From Chitinophaga varians (GTDB lineage: Bacteria; Bacteroidota; Bacteroidia; Chitinophagales; Chitinophagaceae), in assembly GCF_012641275.1 (NCBI RefSeq), contig NZ_JABAIA010000002.1, positions 1,922,001 to 1,986,000 on the forward strand: DNA of 64,000 nt, in the 5' to 3' direction. Within the stretch, counting starts at the first letter, position 1; every line of letters begins with the position of its first letter. The notes under the pieces were generated by a model. The model saw nothing but the letters and a program-made list of their open reading frames with translations. It was not told the origin of the DNA and ran no database searches. Shown here in pieces: positions 11,497 through 21,382 of this stretch. Position numbers and translations under genes: made by a program.

Positions 11497-12735
11497 ATGA
11501 AACAAAGCACGGATAACATACTGCTGACTGGCTTTTTCGGCGCCGGAAACGTAGGGGATGAAGCTGTTTCCCTGGCAGTTTACGAAGGCGTAAAAGAACA
11601 ATTACCGGGTGCAAAATTCAGCATCGTCACACGTAGCCCGGCCTATACCAGAAACTTTACAGGTATTACAGCAGCGAAAGCTGTAAAAGGGTTTTACCCG
11701 TCGCAGGATTTTTGGCTACGGATGTCAAGCCATATCCGCAGCGTAAAAAAAAGTGACCTGATCGTGATCGGAGGCGGGGGAATACTACAGGATGTACACA
11801 GCTGGACAACCATTCCGGCTTTCCTCATTCCCGCCTGTATCGGGATACTGTACAACCGTAACATCATCACTGTGGGAATCGGTGTAGGTCCTGTTAAAAA
11901 CAGGTGGTTGAAGGAACTGATCTGCTTTACCTGTAACAGGATGGCAAAGGTCCAGGTAAGAGACGAAAAAAGTAAAAAAGTACTGATCGAATGCGGCGTA
12001 CAGGCCGATAAAATAACTGTAACGGCAGATGTGGTGCCCTCACTGGATGTGAAGCAGCACGTGTCTGCCCGGCAGGTGCCGGCTCAGGCTCCCGTGGTGG
12101 CGCTGGCGTTCAGAAAATGGCCTGATCTTGATGAAGACGGGCTGGTAGCTATATGCAGCAGGCTGATTGAAAGCGGCGTGCACATCAGGATGCTGGGATA
12201 TGAATCTTCCCAGGACAAGAAATTTTATGAACAGCTGATCCTGAAATTTGAACCCCGGCATCAGGGAAAAATCAGCATACACCTTCCTGCCGACCTGAAA
12301 GACGCCATGCAGGAAGTGAAGAATGCAGACTTCCTGTTCTCCATGCGTTTGCACGGATGTGTTTTTGCCGCAGCGATAGGTACCGGTTTTTATGCAGTGC
12401 CCTACGATCATAAAGTTACTGAGTTTATGCGCAGACTGTCCCTCGAAGACAGAATGATTCCCATGGACGCACTTTCTGTGGAATTTGCTGATAAAATACT
12501 GGAAGAGCTGAAAGTAAAAGACACTGGTAGAACATGGGCCGGCGCATTTGATATACAGCAACAGCTTTCCCGTAACAATTTTACGGTGGTGAAGGAAGTG
12601 CTGGATAATAAAGCAAACTACTCCCGGAAGGATAAACTGGCCGCTCTGGGATGGATCGGGAAACTGTTGATGAAAGGTTTCGGCGTGCAGTTGCAAAGGC
12701 CTTTCAGATTCGTTTTAAGAAAAATAACAAAATAG
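11497..12735 (+). CDS. Polysaccharide pyruvyl transferase family protein (CsaB/WcfO-like)
   Basis: 412 aa. The N-terminus GFFGAGNVGDEAV and the internal VIGGGGILQD are hallmarks of the polysaccharide pyruvyl transferase family; the C-terminal half contains FLFSMRLHGCVFAAAIG, the conserved RxHG-type motif. Such enzymes transfer pyruvate from phosphoenolpyruvate to a sugar hydroxyl pair, adding a ketal negative charge. It sits between an acyltransferase and a GT4 gene inside the operon. In Bacteroides fragilis PSA a pyruvyl transferase (WcfO) does this on galactose; whether the acceptor is the same here is unknown. Confidence 0.85.
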   Translation: MKQSTDNILLTGFFGAGNVGDEAVSLAVYEGVKEQLPGAKFSIVTRSPAYTRNFTGITAAKAVKGFYPSQDFWLRMSSHIRSVKKSDLIVIGGGGILQDVHSWTTIPAFLIPACIGILYNRNIITVGIGVGPVKNRWLKELICFTCNRMAKVQVRDEKSKKVLIECGVQADKITVTADVVPSLDVKQHVSARQVPAQAPVVALAFRKWPDLDEDGLVAICSRLIESGVHIRMLGYESSQDKKFYEQLILKFEPRHQGKISIHLPADLKDAMQEVKNADFLFSMRLHGCVFAAAIGTGFYAVPYDHKVTEFMRRLSLEDRMIPMDALSVEFADKILEELKVKDTGRTWAGAFDIQQQLSRNNFTVVKEVLDNKANYSRKDKLAALGWIGKLLMKGFGVQLQRPFRFVLRKITK

Positions 12736-12741
12736 GAAATC

Positions 12742-13899
12742 ATGAAGGTGTTAATAACGACACAACAGCGGATACCTCATTCTGGCGGACTAAGTACCCA
12801 TGTCGAAATCCTGATACAGGAACTGAGATCAAACGGGCATGAAGTCAGAATGATTCAGGGCGGCATGATACAGCCGCCCAAATGGAAAAAAGGCATCCGT
12901 ATGCTGCTGACGCTCGGTAATCAGAATAAGTTTGTGAGCGGAAACTTCCGGGCGGCGCTTCTTCGTCTCCGCCAGCTGGCAGAACAGGAGATTGACCGGT
13001 TCAGGCCCGATGTTATTCATACGCATGATGTATATGCATCCTATGCTGTGCTGCAATGCAGGAACCTCAACGGCCTGCCCGTTATTCAGACTGTTCATGG
13101 CCCGGCGCTGTACGAAGCACAGATGGGCGGGGCAGATAAACTGCCGGCATATAAACAATTGATCATGGACTGCGAAGCGCTCGCGTTTAAAAAAGCGCAG
13201 CACTTTATTGCGGTAGACAGCGGCCAGGCAGATATCCTGAAAAAAGACTACGGCGTATCACCTGCCAAAATTGATGTGATGTTCAACTGTGTGCATGTAG
13301 GCGAGGTGAGGAGATTGGCGGAAGCACAGATAGACCTGCCGGTGAAGCAGCCCTATTTCCTGGTTCCCCGGCGCCTGGTGGAAAAAACAGGGGTGCGTTA
13401 TGCTATTGAAGCACTGGCACAGGTGAAAGATCCGCATTGCCAGCTTGCCATAGCAGGGCAGGGGCCTTTAAGAAAGGAGCTGGAAGACCTGGTAGGCAGC
13501 CTCAATATTGGTTCCCGCGTGGTTTTTCTGGGACCGGTACCGAGAAACAGGTTATTACCGCTGTTTGCTAAAGCACAGGGCGTGATAGTACCTTCTGTAC
13601 CGGCAAGTGGTGTTATCGAGGCCACTTCGCTGGCTGTAACAGAAGCCATGGCTGCGGGCACTGTGCCGGTGGCATCGGGTATTGGCGGACTGGCGGAGCT
13701 GATTGCACACAATGATACCGGCCTGCTGGTGAAGCCTGCCAATGCACAAGACCTGGCCAATGCGATGGACCTGCTTCTCAAAGACGACGGGCTGCGTAGC
13801 CAGCTGATAAAAAACGCTACGGAGAAAGTAGAAGGAGATTATTCTTCCGAAACCTGGGCTAAAAAGATCGTTCAGATTTATAAGAAATATGCTAAATAG
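12742..13899 (+). CDS. GT4 glycosyltransferase
   Basis: 385 aa with the GT-B fold. The N-terminus has HSGGLSTHVEILIQEL, the acceptor-domain glycine loop; the C-terminal Glycos_transf_1 domain includes GQGPLRKELEDLV and TEAMAAGTVPVASGIGGLAE. Cytoplasmic, adding a sugar to the lipid-linked repeat unit. It begins 6 bp after the pyruvyl transferase stop. Donor sugar unknown. Confidence 0.88.
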   Translation: MKVLITTQQRIPHSGGLSTHVEILIQELRSNGHEVRMIQGGMIQPPKWKKGIRMLLTLGNQNKFVSGNFRAALLRLRQLAEQEIDRFRPDVIHTHDVYASYAVLQCRNLNGLPVIQTVHGPALYEAQMGGADKLPAYKQLIMDCEALAFKKAQHFIAVDSGQADILKKDYGVSPAKIDVMFNCVHVGEVRRLAEAQIDLPVKQPYFLVPRRLVEKTGVRYAIEALAQVKDPHCQLAIAGQGPLRKELEDLVGSLNIGSRVVFLGPVPRNRLLPLFAKAQGVIVPSVPASGVIEATSLAVTEAMAAGTVPVASGIGGLAELIAHNDTGLLVKPANAQDLANAMDLLLKDDGLRSQLIKNATEKVEGDYSSETWAKKIVQIYKKYAK

Positions 13900-13902
13900 T
13901 TT

Positions 13903-15195
13903 ATGAGTTTTTTACGGAAAAGTATATTTGTTACCGGCGGCCAGATGGCAGGCATCCTCCTGAACATGCTGGGCGGAGTAATATACTCCAGGGCTTTGGG
14001 CCCCGGTGGTATGGGGCAGTATGAACTATTTCGCTCTTCCCAAATGGTGGTAGTTACCTTTCTTTCTCTGGGGATGGGTAATGCCAGCATTTATTTTCTG
14101 AATAATCTTAAATACGCGCCAAGCCATATTGTATCCAACACAACAAAGGTGTCCCTGCTGTTTGGCTTACTGTTGATAGTAGGGTTCACTGCGGCCATTT
14201 TTTTTAATCCCGCTTACTTCGGGAAGATCTCTTTTATAGTAGCACTACTTTTTGCGATGGGATCTGCCGCCCTTGTAAATATTACGACGCTAAGGCCGGT
14301 ACTGGTAGCTCAACTGGCTTCCAAAAGGATGGTGCTGGTAGATATGCTGCCCCGTATCATCATCTTGCTGAGCGGGGTGCTGATGCTTTGTATCCATCAG
14401 AAAAGCCCCGGATTTGCGATCACGGCGCTGGGAGTAGGCAACGCTGCGGCATGTTGTGCGCTTTTTTATTTTCTCCGCGAACACATCAATCTGCGTGCGC
14501 CGTTTGACTGGAAAACGCTGGGAGCTCTGCTGAAGTACAGTATTAAACTGTCCGCGTCCAGCTTCCTGTACGTGCTCACGGCCAATGTCACGGTCATGTT
14601 ACTACGTTATTCCCAGCTGGAAAATTTCAACCAGGTGGGGTTATATACAAGAGCGGTGGCCATCAGTGGTATGATCACCATCATACCCTCTACGGTAGGC
14701 CCCTTGCTGTATGCAAAATGGGCTGGTCTGAAAGGTGAATTACTGGCTAACCAGGCTCAGTTTGCCATGAGGGTCAGCTCTTCGATCAGTTTCACCATTT
14801 CCGCGATAGTGTTCATTTTTAGCCGGCAGATCATCCATTTGTTATATGGTCCTGCATTTTATGGCGCTAATGTTGCATTACGCATTCTTGCGCCTTCACT
14901 GGTGTTTATCACCATCACTAGTATCTGCAATAACCTGCTGGCTGGCGATGGCAAAGCAATTATAACTATGTATATCCTGGCAATCACTTTTACCATAGTG
15001 GCCGGGGTAACCTGGCTCACAGTAGGAAGGCTGGGCATAGAAGGAGCTGCCCTGGGAGTGCTGTGTGGGAATATTTTTTCCGCTGTTGCCAACCTGGTCG
15101 TATGCAACAGGCACTATGGGCTCAACTTCGCCAAATGTGTGGTGATAAGGCCCTCCGATGTAAAAACCATGATGAAATCCTTAAAACTTAAATGA
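13903..15195 (+). CDS. Wzx-type repeat-unit flippase
   Basis: 430 aa, strongly hydrophobic, with about 12 predicted transmembrane helices and the polysaccharide biosynthesis (MATE/MOP superfamily) pattern at the N-terminus: GGQMAGILLNMLGGVIYSRALGPGG-like sequence, then RSSQMVVVTFLSLGMGNASIYFL. It should flip the undecaprenyl-PP-linked repeat unit across the inner membrane. It starts 3 bp after the upstream GT4 stop, so translational coupling is likely. Family firm, substrate inferred from the operon. Confidence 0.88.
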   Translation: MSFLRKSIFVTGGQMAGILLNMLGGVIYSRALGPGGMGQYELFRSSQMVVVTFLSLGMGNASIYFLNNLKYAPSHIVSNTTKVSLLFGLLLIVGFTAAIFFNPAYFGKISFIVALLFAMGSAALVNITTLRPVLVAQLASKRMVLVDMLPRIIILLSGVLMLCIHQKSPGFAITALGVGNAAACCALFYFLREHINLRAPFDWKTLGALLKYSIKLSASSFLYVLTANVTVMLLRYSQLENFNQVGLYTRAVAISGMITIIPSTVGPLLYAKWAGLKGELLANQAQFAMRVSSSISFTISAIVFIFSRQIIHLLYGPAFYGANVALRILAPSLVFITITSICNNLLAGDGKAIITMYILAITFTIVAGVTWLTVGRLGIEGAALGVLCGNIFSAVANLVVCNRHYGLNFAKCVVIRPSDVKTMMKSLKLK

Positions 15196-15229
15196 TGTTT
15201 TTCTGTTGGAAAAACAAATACTAACAGGT

Positions 15230-16444
15230 ATGAGTAAAACTAATGGTCAGGGAAAGATTAGATTAGGTTTCTTTTTCGATGGAGGAGAAGGCGGCGGCGT
15301 AGTGGAATACGTACGTTTGCTGTTGACGAATATCGACAGGAGCAGGTTTACGGCTATCGGTATTTACCTGGGAAATGGCCCCAGTCATGAGGCGCTGAAA
15401 CATATCTTCGACGAAACGGCCATATTAACTGATAAACGCCTGGTAAATGTAGGCAGTGGTAAAACCCGGATGCAGCGGCTGAAAATGAATACCTCCAAAC
15501 TGCTCACCGCCGTTAAAGGGACCCGCCTGCTGGCCCGTGCCATGAAAAAGTACCGTATCGATATTATGGACGTGAATTATTTCCCGCTGCATATACTGGC
15601 GGGAATAGCCAGCCGCATGACAGGTGTTCCCTGCCTGTGGCACTGGCATGGTGCAGGCAGGCCAACAGGAATGCGGGCTAACATGACCGCCTTTGGCGCC
15701 CGGTTCTTCTGCGATAAGATCGCCTCCATTACCCACTTTGTACATAACAGTCTGCCGGAAGTGGCCAGGAAAAAATCCGAGCTGGTCTATAACGGGGTGG
15801 ACACAACGAAAATTTCCAGTTCTGTTGTCAATGGCCACTTAATGAAATTAGCAGGTGTAGACGAAAATACTACGCTGGTGGGCATACTCGGAACGGTGTC
15901 TCCGTTCAAGGGACATACTTATTTTATTAAAGCAGCTGATATTGTGCTGCGGCAATATCCGGATGTCCGCTTTGTGATCATCGGCCGAGAGTCTGCTACG
16001 CAAAAAATAAAAGTAGGCTTTGAAGCGCAACTGAGAAAGGAAGTAAAAGAAATGAACAGGGAACAGGAAATCCTGTTCCTGGGGTATGTTGCCGATCCTT
16101 ATAAGTACCTCCGGGACTGTAAAATCATCTGCACGCCAACTATTCCGTATATGAATTTTCTGGGAGAAGGCTTTGGCCTGGCCGCTGCCGAATGTATGGC
16201 AGCAGGAGTGGCCGTGGTGGCTACTAAGCTGGGTTCTTTCCCGGAAATCATTGAGCATGGGAAAAATGGCCTGTTAACTGAACCGAAAGATGCTGACGCG
16301 TTGGCTTCTGCTATCATGGAGCTGTTGGCGGATGAACCCAAAAGGAAAAATATAGCAACAGCTGCCCGGCAGCATATTGCTGAAAATTTTGACATAAAAG
16401 GTACCAGCAGAAAAATGGAACAGCTATATGAACGCCTGGTTTAA
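15230..16444 (+). CDS. GT4 glycosyltransferase
   Basis: About 404 aa from the ATG at 15230; the frame reaches a TTG at 15206. The N-terminus FFFDGGEGGGVVEYVRLL is the GT-B glycine-rich loop. The C-terminal domain has GILGTVSPFKGHTYFIKAA and the EX7E motif in EGFGLAAAECMAAGVAVVAT. Predicted cytoplasmic transferase of the repeat unit. It lies between the flippase and the polymerase; donor unknown. Confidence 0.87.
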   Translation: MSKTNGQGKIRLGFFFDGGEGGGVVEYVRLLLTNIDRSRFTAIGIYLGNGPSHEALKHIFDETAILTDKRLVNVGSGKTRMQRLKMNTSKLLTAVKGTRLLARAMKKYRIDIMDVNYFPLHILAGIASRMTGVPCLWHWHGAGRPTGMRANMTAFGARFFCDKIASITHFVHNSLPEVARKKSELVYNGVDTTKISSSVVNGHLMKLAGVDENTTLVGILGTVSPFKGHTYFIKAADIVLRQYPDVRFVIIGRESATQKIKVGFEAQLRKEVKEMNREQEILFLGYVADPYKYLRDCKIICTPTIPYMNFLGEGFGLAAAECMAAGVAVVATKLGSFPEIIEHGKNGLLTEPKDADALASAIMELLADEPKRKNIATAARQHIAENFDIKGTSRKMEQLYERLV

Positions 16445-16469
16445 ATATTAACATCAACTATATATTGGG

Positions 16470-17828
16470 ATGGCTATTGTAGTGATATTGTTTTTTTTGT
16501 TCATGATGTACAGAACTGCATTGAATCCAATGACAGGGTTCATCTTTATGTGGTTTGCAATATGGCTTTACCCTAATTCATTGTTGTACGGAACATTGCC
16601 GTTGAATATACGGTTCGATGACATATTCGTGTTCTTTACGTTTGTAGTATGTGTCTATAAGAAGCCTGCCGGTGTCAGGGTATGGGGTTTAAGCACTTTC
16701 CGGCTGGCATTGGTGTGGTGGCTGCTGCATCTGCTCGGAAATATCAACGGGATGCTGTATGGTGGATGGGGTGCTGTTCAGGAAGTGGTGAAATTCCTGC
16801 TGAAAGCGGCCTATGTGCCGATGACTGTTGCTATTGCGGCTTCTTTATTAAACAGCTTTGCGGATGTAAAGTTGTTTATCAAATGGTTGCTGATAGCCGG
16901 TGCTGCTGCCGCGTTGCTGGGAGCTGGCACCGTAGTGGCGCCCCGCGCGTTTGGCCTGTTCCTGATTCCTAATCAGGACCTCTCTGCGGGTGAAATGCTG
17001 GACAATATGGAAGGCGCCATGGAGTTGGCGAGGAGGGCCAGAGGTTCCGTTGGCACAATGGCCACTTCGGCTATCTGCCTTTTTCTGTCGGTGCTGTCAC
17101 TGCACCTGCTGGCGATGAAATACTATGCTTTCCAAAGCAAAAAGTTCCTGGTCCCGGTTTTCATCATTATACTGCTCGGATTGGCATATACCCAAAGCCG
17201 CGGCCCCATGCTGGCCTTTGCACTGACTGGCGCTATCATTCTTTTCCGGTCTGAAAACAAAGGCATACTGGTAGGTGCGCTGGTGGTGGGACTGTTGCTG
17301 ATGGTAACAGACAACCCCGTGCGGGAACTGGTAACAGCCAGGTTTACCGGCGCCACAGGCGCTACGGCAGACAGCGGGCTGGACAAACGCTCGGAAGTAT
17401 GGAGCATGTTCATGGAAAAATTTGATCCGGTGCTCCTCTTCAATGGGATAGGAGCTGTTATGTCCAAATACATCTATCATGCTACCGCGCACAACACCTA
17501 CCTCGGTGCGGTTATCTATAATGGCATATGGGGTGTGTGTATGTTTTTCGTGATAGTGATAAGGTCCATCAAATACAGCAGTAAACTGATCCGGCATAAA
17601 CAAGAAATCCTGTCAGATATTTTTGGACATTATTTTCCGCTGGCATTGATATTCATGTTGTTTGTGGGAATGAGTATCGAAGACTTTCAGAATACTATAT
17701 GCATGCAGCTATATTTATTGTTTATGCTGATCTGCGAAAAGTTAATCAGAGCAAATGAGACCGCCGCCGAAACTGCCGGAAATACAGGTAAAACCAAACT
17801 GATGCCACTTGAAGCACAATTGAATTAA
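16470..17828 (+). CDS. Wzy/O-antigen ligase-type membrane polymerase
   Basis: 452 aa, polytopic (roughly 10-12 hydrophobic segments). The segment LAYTQSRGPMLAFALTGAII matches the conserved core of the O-antigen ligase/polymerase family, and a large hydrophilic loop before the last helices contains the AHNTYLGAVIYNG stretch typical of the periplasmic loop. Expected to polymerise lipid-linked repeat units in the periplasm. It is the only such protein in the operon, so polymerase is more likely than ligase. Wzy proteins diverge strongly, so this rests on topology, motif and context. Confidence 0.82.
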   Translation: MAIVVILFFLFMMYRTALNPMTGFIFMWFAIWLYPNSLLYGTLPLNIRFDDIFVFFTFVVCVYKKPAGVRVWGLSTFRLALVWWLLHLLGNINGMLYGGWGAVQEVVKFLLKAAYVPMTVAIAASLLNSFADVKLFIKWLLIAGAAAALLGAGTVVAPRAFGLFLIPNQDLSAGEMLDNMEGAMELARRARGSVGTMATSAICLFLSVLSLHLLAMKYYAFQSKKFLVPVFIIILLGLAYTQSRGPMLAFALTGAIILFRSENKGILVGALVVGLLLMVTDNPVRELVTARFTGATGATADSGLDKRSEVWSMFMEKFDPVLLFNGIGAVMSKYIYHATAHNTYLGAVIYNGIWGVCMFFVIVIRSIKYSSKLIRHKQEILSDIFGHYFPLALIFMLFVGMSIEDFQNTICMQLYLLFMLICEKLIRANETAAETAGNTGKTKLMPLEAQLN

Positions 17829-17850
17829 TTAACTATTCTATCAACTCTTT

Positions 17851-19002
17851 ATGGCGAACATTTTATTACAAGCTTGGGTGGTATCAAAAAAGGGAAATGA
17901 ATATTTCCTTCCGTATACGCATTGGGTATACCTGAAGGAGATTGTACAGTACTATGATCAGGTGGGTCTGCTTTCGCCGGTAAAACAGTATGCTGACGGA
18001 ACAGATTCGGGGCTGGTCTCTATTGCCGATTTCACCAACGTGACCATTCACGAGCTGCCCTACTCCGATAGCTATAAGTCGGCCGTAAAACACTACGGCG
18101 CTTACAAAAAGGCTTACAGGGAACTTACAGGCTACGATGTGGTGTACCTGCGTTACCCCACCCCGTTGGGGTGGCTGAGCAAACGCTACCTGAAGCACAA
18201 AAAACGGATCGTGCATTTTGTCGGAGACCCGATTGATGCTGCCTGGGTGAATCCCAACTTCAGGTTACTTAAAAAACTCACGCTGATATCTTTCTTCCTG
18301 CCCGAGCATATGGCCTATATGTGGGCCTGTAAAGGCGCAAAGGTATTTACCAACGGTTATCATCTGCAACAGAAGCTGAGTAAATGGCGGATCAATGCAA
18401 AGGCCGTTATTTCAACAACGCTGAATAATAAAGATTTTTATGTAGATGAAGCCAGACGGATCCCCGCTGAAGGCCTGAAGTTGCTGTATGTGGGATATCT
18501 GCGCAAGGCAAAAGGCGTAGAAGTGGTTATCCGTGCATTTGAACAAGTGCTGCGCCGTTATCCCGACGCCACCCTTACCATAGCAGGCTCGGGTGAGTTT
18601 GAAAAAGAATTGAAGGCAATGGCGGCAGCAGCAGGAATGAACGGTAAAATAACCTTCCTGGGCCACGTGGATAACCGGGACACGCTTAACACGCTTTTCC
18701 GTACCCATCATATTTTCTGTTTCGCCAGTTTGTCTGAAGGCTCTCCCAGGGTCGTGCTGGAAGCAATGGCCAATGGAATTAATGTGCTTAGTACACCGGT
18801 AGGCTCATTGCCGTCCGTGTTTAAAGACGGGGTGGACATCACCTATGCCGGATTCAACGATGACCAGGGCTTTTTCAGGAAGATCTGTTATCTGGTGGAA
18901 AACCCTGAAGAAGCAAATGCTGTCAGGAACAGGGCGCAGGAAAAAGTAAGAGGATTTACTATCCAGCATTTTATCAAAAACATTTTTTCCTATGAAAGTT
19001 AA
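17851..19002 (+). CDS. GT4 glycosyltransferase
   Basis: 383 aa. C-terminal Glycos_transf_1 domain with YVGYLRKAKGVEVVIRAFE, AGSGEFEKELKAMA, and EX7E motif EGSPRVVLEAMANGINVLST. The N-terminal half is less typical for GT4. Its last 11 bp overlap the next gene (acyltransferase at 18992), suggesting coupled translation. Donor and acceptor unknown. Confidence 0.85.
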   Translation: MANILLQAWVVSKKGNEYFLPYTHWVYLKEIVQYYDQVGLLSPVKQYADGTDSGLVSIADFTNVTIHELPYSDSYKSAVKHYGAYKKAYRELTGYDVVYLRYPTPLGWLSKRYLKHKKRIVHFVGDPIDAAWVNPNFRLLKKLTLISFFLPEHMAYMWACKGAKVFTNGYHLQQKLSKWRINAKAVISTTLNNKDFYVDEARRIPAEGLKLLYVGYLRKAKGVEVVIRAFEQVLRRYPDATLTIAGSGEFEKELKAMAAAAGMNGKITFLGHVDNRDTLNTLFRTHHIFCFASLSEGSPRVVLEAMANGINVLSTPVGSLPSVFKDGVDITYAGFNDDQGFFRKICYLVENPEEANAVRNRAQEKVRGFTIQHFIKNIFSYES

Positions 19003-19501
19003 GCTGTCTATATTATATGCCTGGCTGGTGCGTACAGTCACTTTATTGTTGCCCAACATACCCGTGTTTATGCGTTTCAGAGGTTTTTTGTATTCCCTCA
19101 TGATGAAACGTTGCGGCCGTAATTTTCAGGTAACCTCAACGGCTATCCTGAATTCTTTGTCTGGCCTTGCAGTGGGAAACGATGTGTATATAGCGCATAA
19201 CTGTGTGCTGATTGGACTGGACATCGAAATTGGAGACAAGGTACTGGTAGGCCCCAACTGTATTATTTCGTCTGCTAACCATACTTTCCAGGATGGGGCG
19301 TACCGGTTTGGCAAATCAGCGCCCCGGGCCGCAAAAATAGGCAGCGGCTCCTGGATTGCCGGTAACTGTTCAGTGGTGGGCGGCGGCGTACTGCCTCCCA
19401 TGTCTGTATTGGGAGCAGGTTCTGTGCTTAATAAACCATTTACGGAAATACGGGGCCTGTATGCAGGTGCGCCGGCAGTGCTTATAAAGAAATTACAATG
19501 A
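18992..19501 (+). CDS. Left-handed beta-helix acyltransferase
   Basis: 169 aa, with hexapeptide repeats from about residue 55 to the end: VGNDVYIAHNCVLIGLDIEIGDKV-like units, GPNCIISSANHTFQDG with the likely catalytic His, and GSGSWIAGNCSVVGGGV. Short form of the WbbJ-type sugar O-acetyltransferases. The start overlaps the upstream GT by 11 bp and the stop overlaps the next start as ATGA (19498-19501). A second decoration enzyme beside the one at 10883; substrate unknown. Confidence 0.83.
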   Translation: MKVKLSILYAWLVRTVTLLLPNIPVFMRFRGFLYSLMMKRCGRNFQVTSTAILNSLSGLAVGNDVYIAHNCVLIGLDIEIGDKVLVGPNCIISSANHTFQDGAYRFGKSAPRAAKIGSGSWIAGNCSVVGGGVLPPMSVLGAGSVLNKPFTEIRGLYAGAPAVLIKKLQ

Positions 19502-20724
19502 GGATTCTGTATATACATCAATATTTTACGTTACCTGCCGCTGCCGGCGGTACCCGCTCATATGACCTGTCAAAGCGTTTTACGCAGGCAGGCCATAAGG
19601 TAGTGGTCATTACCAGCAGTTCTTTTCTGAAAAGCATGCGCGAATTCCCGAAAGGCTGGACCGTAGTGGAGCATGAAGGGATAGAACTGCATGTGCTGCA
19701 TGTGGAATACAGTAATAAAATGAGCTTTTCAAAACGGATATCCGCCTTTTTGAAATTTCTTGTATTTGCTTCCCTGCGCACATTCAAAGTCAAGGCAGAT
19801 GTAGTGCTTGCCACATCTACCCCCATTACCGTGGCGGTTCCTGCCATTACGGCCCGTATCTTTAAACGGAGGCCTTTTATTTTCGAAGTAAGGGATGTAT
19901 GGCCGGAGGTGCCGGTAGCGATGGGGATCATCAAAAATAAAATGGTGATACGCTTCCTGGAAGGATTTGAAAAATATATCTACCGCAAGTCTGCACATAT
20001 TGTCGCTTTGTCTGATGATATGAAGGCCTCGGTACAACAACGCGTAAACATCGCGGACAAAAAATTGTCTGTCATTACCAATATTTCAGAAACAGAACGT
20101 TTTTCACGATATACCCGGTCAGAAGGAATGCTGGCGGGACTGCTGGGATATACCCCGCGTAAAGTGGTGCTGTACGCCGGTACTCTGGGGATGGTGAATG
20201 GACTGAAATACATGACGGACCTGGCCATTCATAGCTATAAGATAGACCCCTCCATTAAGTTCATCATTTTCGGGGACGGGATGGAGAAGGAAAAATTGAT
20301 GCAATATGCCAGTGAGAAAGGGGTGTTGAATGAAAATATCTATTTTTTCGACCCGGTGCCCAAATCACAGCTGTCACAGTTGTACTACGAATGTACGGTG
20401 GCTTCGTCTTTTGTGATACCGGTCCCCCAGTTGTGGGCCAATTCGGCGAATAAATTTTTTGACTGCCTTGCTGCCGGCCGCCCGGTGGTGATCAATCATC
20501 GCGGCTGGCAGGCTGCTGTGATAGAACAGGAGAATGTCGGCTTTGTATTGAACTACGATATAAAGGATATCGCCGGGGAAGCGCAACGTTTTTGTACTTA
20601 TATCAACGATGACCGGTTGCTGGAACAGCAGCGGGAAAACGCGGTGTCGCTGGCGAAGAAGTCCTATTCACTGGATATTGCCGCGGCTCACTACCTGAAA
20701 ATATTAAATGATGTTGTATCGTAA
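19498..20724 (+). CDS. GT4 glycosyltransferase (WbuB-like)
   Basis: 408 aa. It begins MRILYIHQYFTLPAAAGGTR, the N-terminus typical of WbuB/fucosamine-type transferases, with FEVRDVWPEVPVAMG and a C-terminal NKFFDCLAAGRPVVINHRGW segment, all of that subgroup. WbuB-type enzymes often add the second sugar to the lipid-linked amino sugar. It is directly followed by, and overlaps by 17 bp, the initiating transferase gene at 20708, which fits that role. The specific donor is inference. Confidence 0.87.
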   Translation: MRILYIHQYFTLPAAAGGTRSYDLSKRFTQAGHKVVVITSSSFLKSMREFPKGWTVVEHEGIELHVLHVEYSNKMSFSKRISAFLKFLVFASLRTFKVKADVVLATSTPITVAVPAITARIFKRRPFIFEVRDVWPEVPVAMGIIKNKMVIRFLEGFEKYIYRKSAHIVALSDDMKASVQQRVNIADKKLSVITNISETERFSRYTRSEGMLAGLLGYTPRKVVLYAGTLGMVNGLKYMTDLAIHSYKIDPSIKFIIFGDGMEKEKLMQYASEKGVLNENIYFFDPVPKSQLSQLYYECTVASSFVIPVPQLWANSANKFFDCLAAGRPVVINHRGWQAAVIEQENVGFVLNYDIKDIAGEAQRFCTYINDDRLLEQQRENAVSLAKKSYSLDIAAAHYLKILNDVVS

Positions 20725-21343
20725 ACTGTTTAAGCCACTGATCGATTTTTTGCTGGCCTTGTCAGCCTTTATCATACTGTTGCCCGTTTTTTTTACGGTA
20801 ATGCTTATACTCTGGATTTCAAACGGAGGAACGCCCTTTTTTACCCAGCTCCGCCCCGGACTGAATGGCCGCATTTTCCGGTTGATCAAGTTTAAGACGA
20901 TGAATGATAAAAAAGCAGCGGATGGGACCCTGCTGCCGGATGAACAAAGGATGACAAAAATCGGCGGACTCATAAGAAGGACTTCGCTCGACGAGATCCC
21001 GCAACTGCTGAATGTTATTAAAGGAGATATGAGCCTGGTAGGACCAAGACCATTGCTGGTGGATTACCTGAGCCTGTATAATAAGGAACAGCTGAGAAGG
21101 CATGAGGTTAAACCGGGCATTACCGGATGGGCCCAGGTGAATGGCCGGAATGCGATCAGTTGGGAAAAGAAATTTGAATATGACGTATGGTATGCAGACC
21201 GCCTCTCTCTGCTATTGGATATAAAAATCATGTGGATGACCGTCGCAAAAGTATTTAAATCGGAAGGTATCAGCCAGAATGGGCACGTTACCGCGGAACG
21301 GTTTACCGGAACAGGCGATCGGCATCTTCGTACTGCTGAATAA
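20708..21343 (+). CDS. Initiating phosphoglycosyltransferase (PglC/WcfS-like)
   Basis: 211 aa, monotopic PGT of the small PglC type, without the extra helices of WbaP. An N-terminal re-entrant hydrophobic segment (about 12-38) is followed by LIKFKTMND, the catalytic Asp-Glu dyad in TSLDEIPQLLN (D95, E96), GDMSLVGPRPLL and GITGWAQVNGRN. It transfers a sugar-1-phosphate from a UDP-sugar to undecaprenyl phosphate. PglC uses UDP-diacetylbacillosamine and B. fragilis WcfS uses UDP-AATGal; the dehydratase and aminotransferase in this operon suggest a related donor here. The start overlaps the upstream gene (ATG at 20708, alternative ATG at 20711). Confidence 0.9.
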   Translation: MMLYRKLFKPLIDFLLALSAFIILLPVFFTVMLILWISNGGTPFFTQLRPGLNGRIFRLIKFKTMNDKKAADGTLLPDEQRMTKIGGLIRRTSLDEIPQLLNVIKGDMSLVGPRPLLVDYLSLYNKEQLRRHEVKPGITGWAQVNGRNAISWEKKFEYDVWYADRLSLLLDIKIMWMTVAKVFKSEGISQNGHVTAERFTGTGDRHLRTAE

Positions 21344-21382
21344 CCGGCAAAAGACCATTGAATTATTGAAAAACCAAAGAAT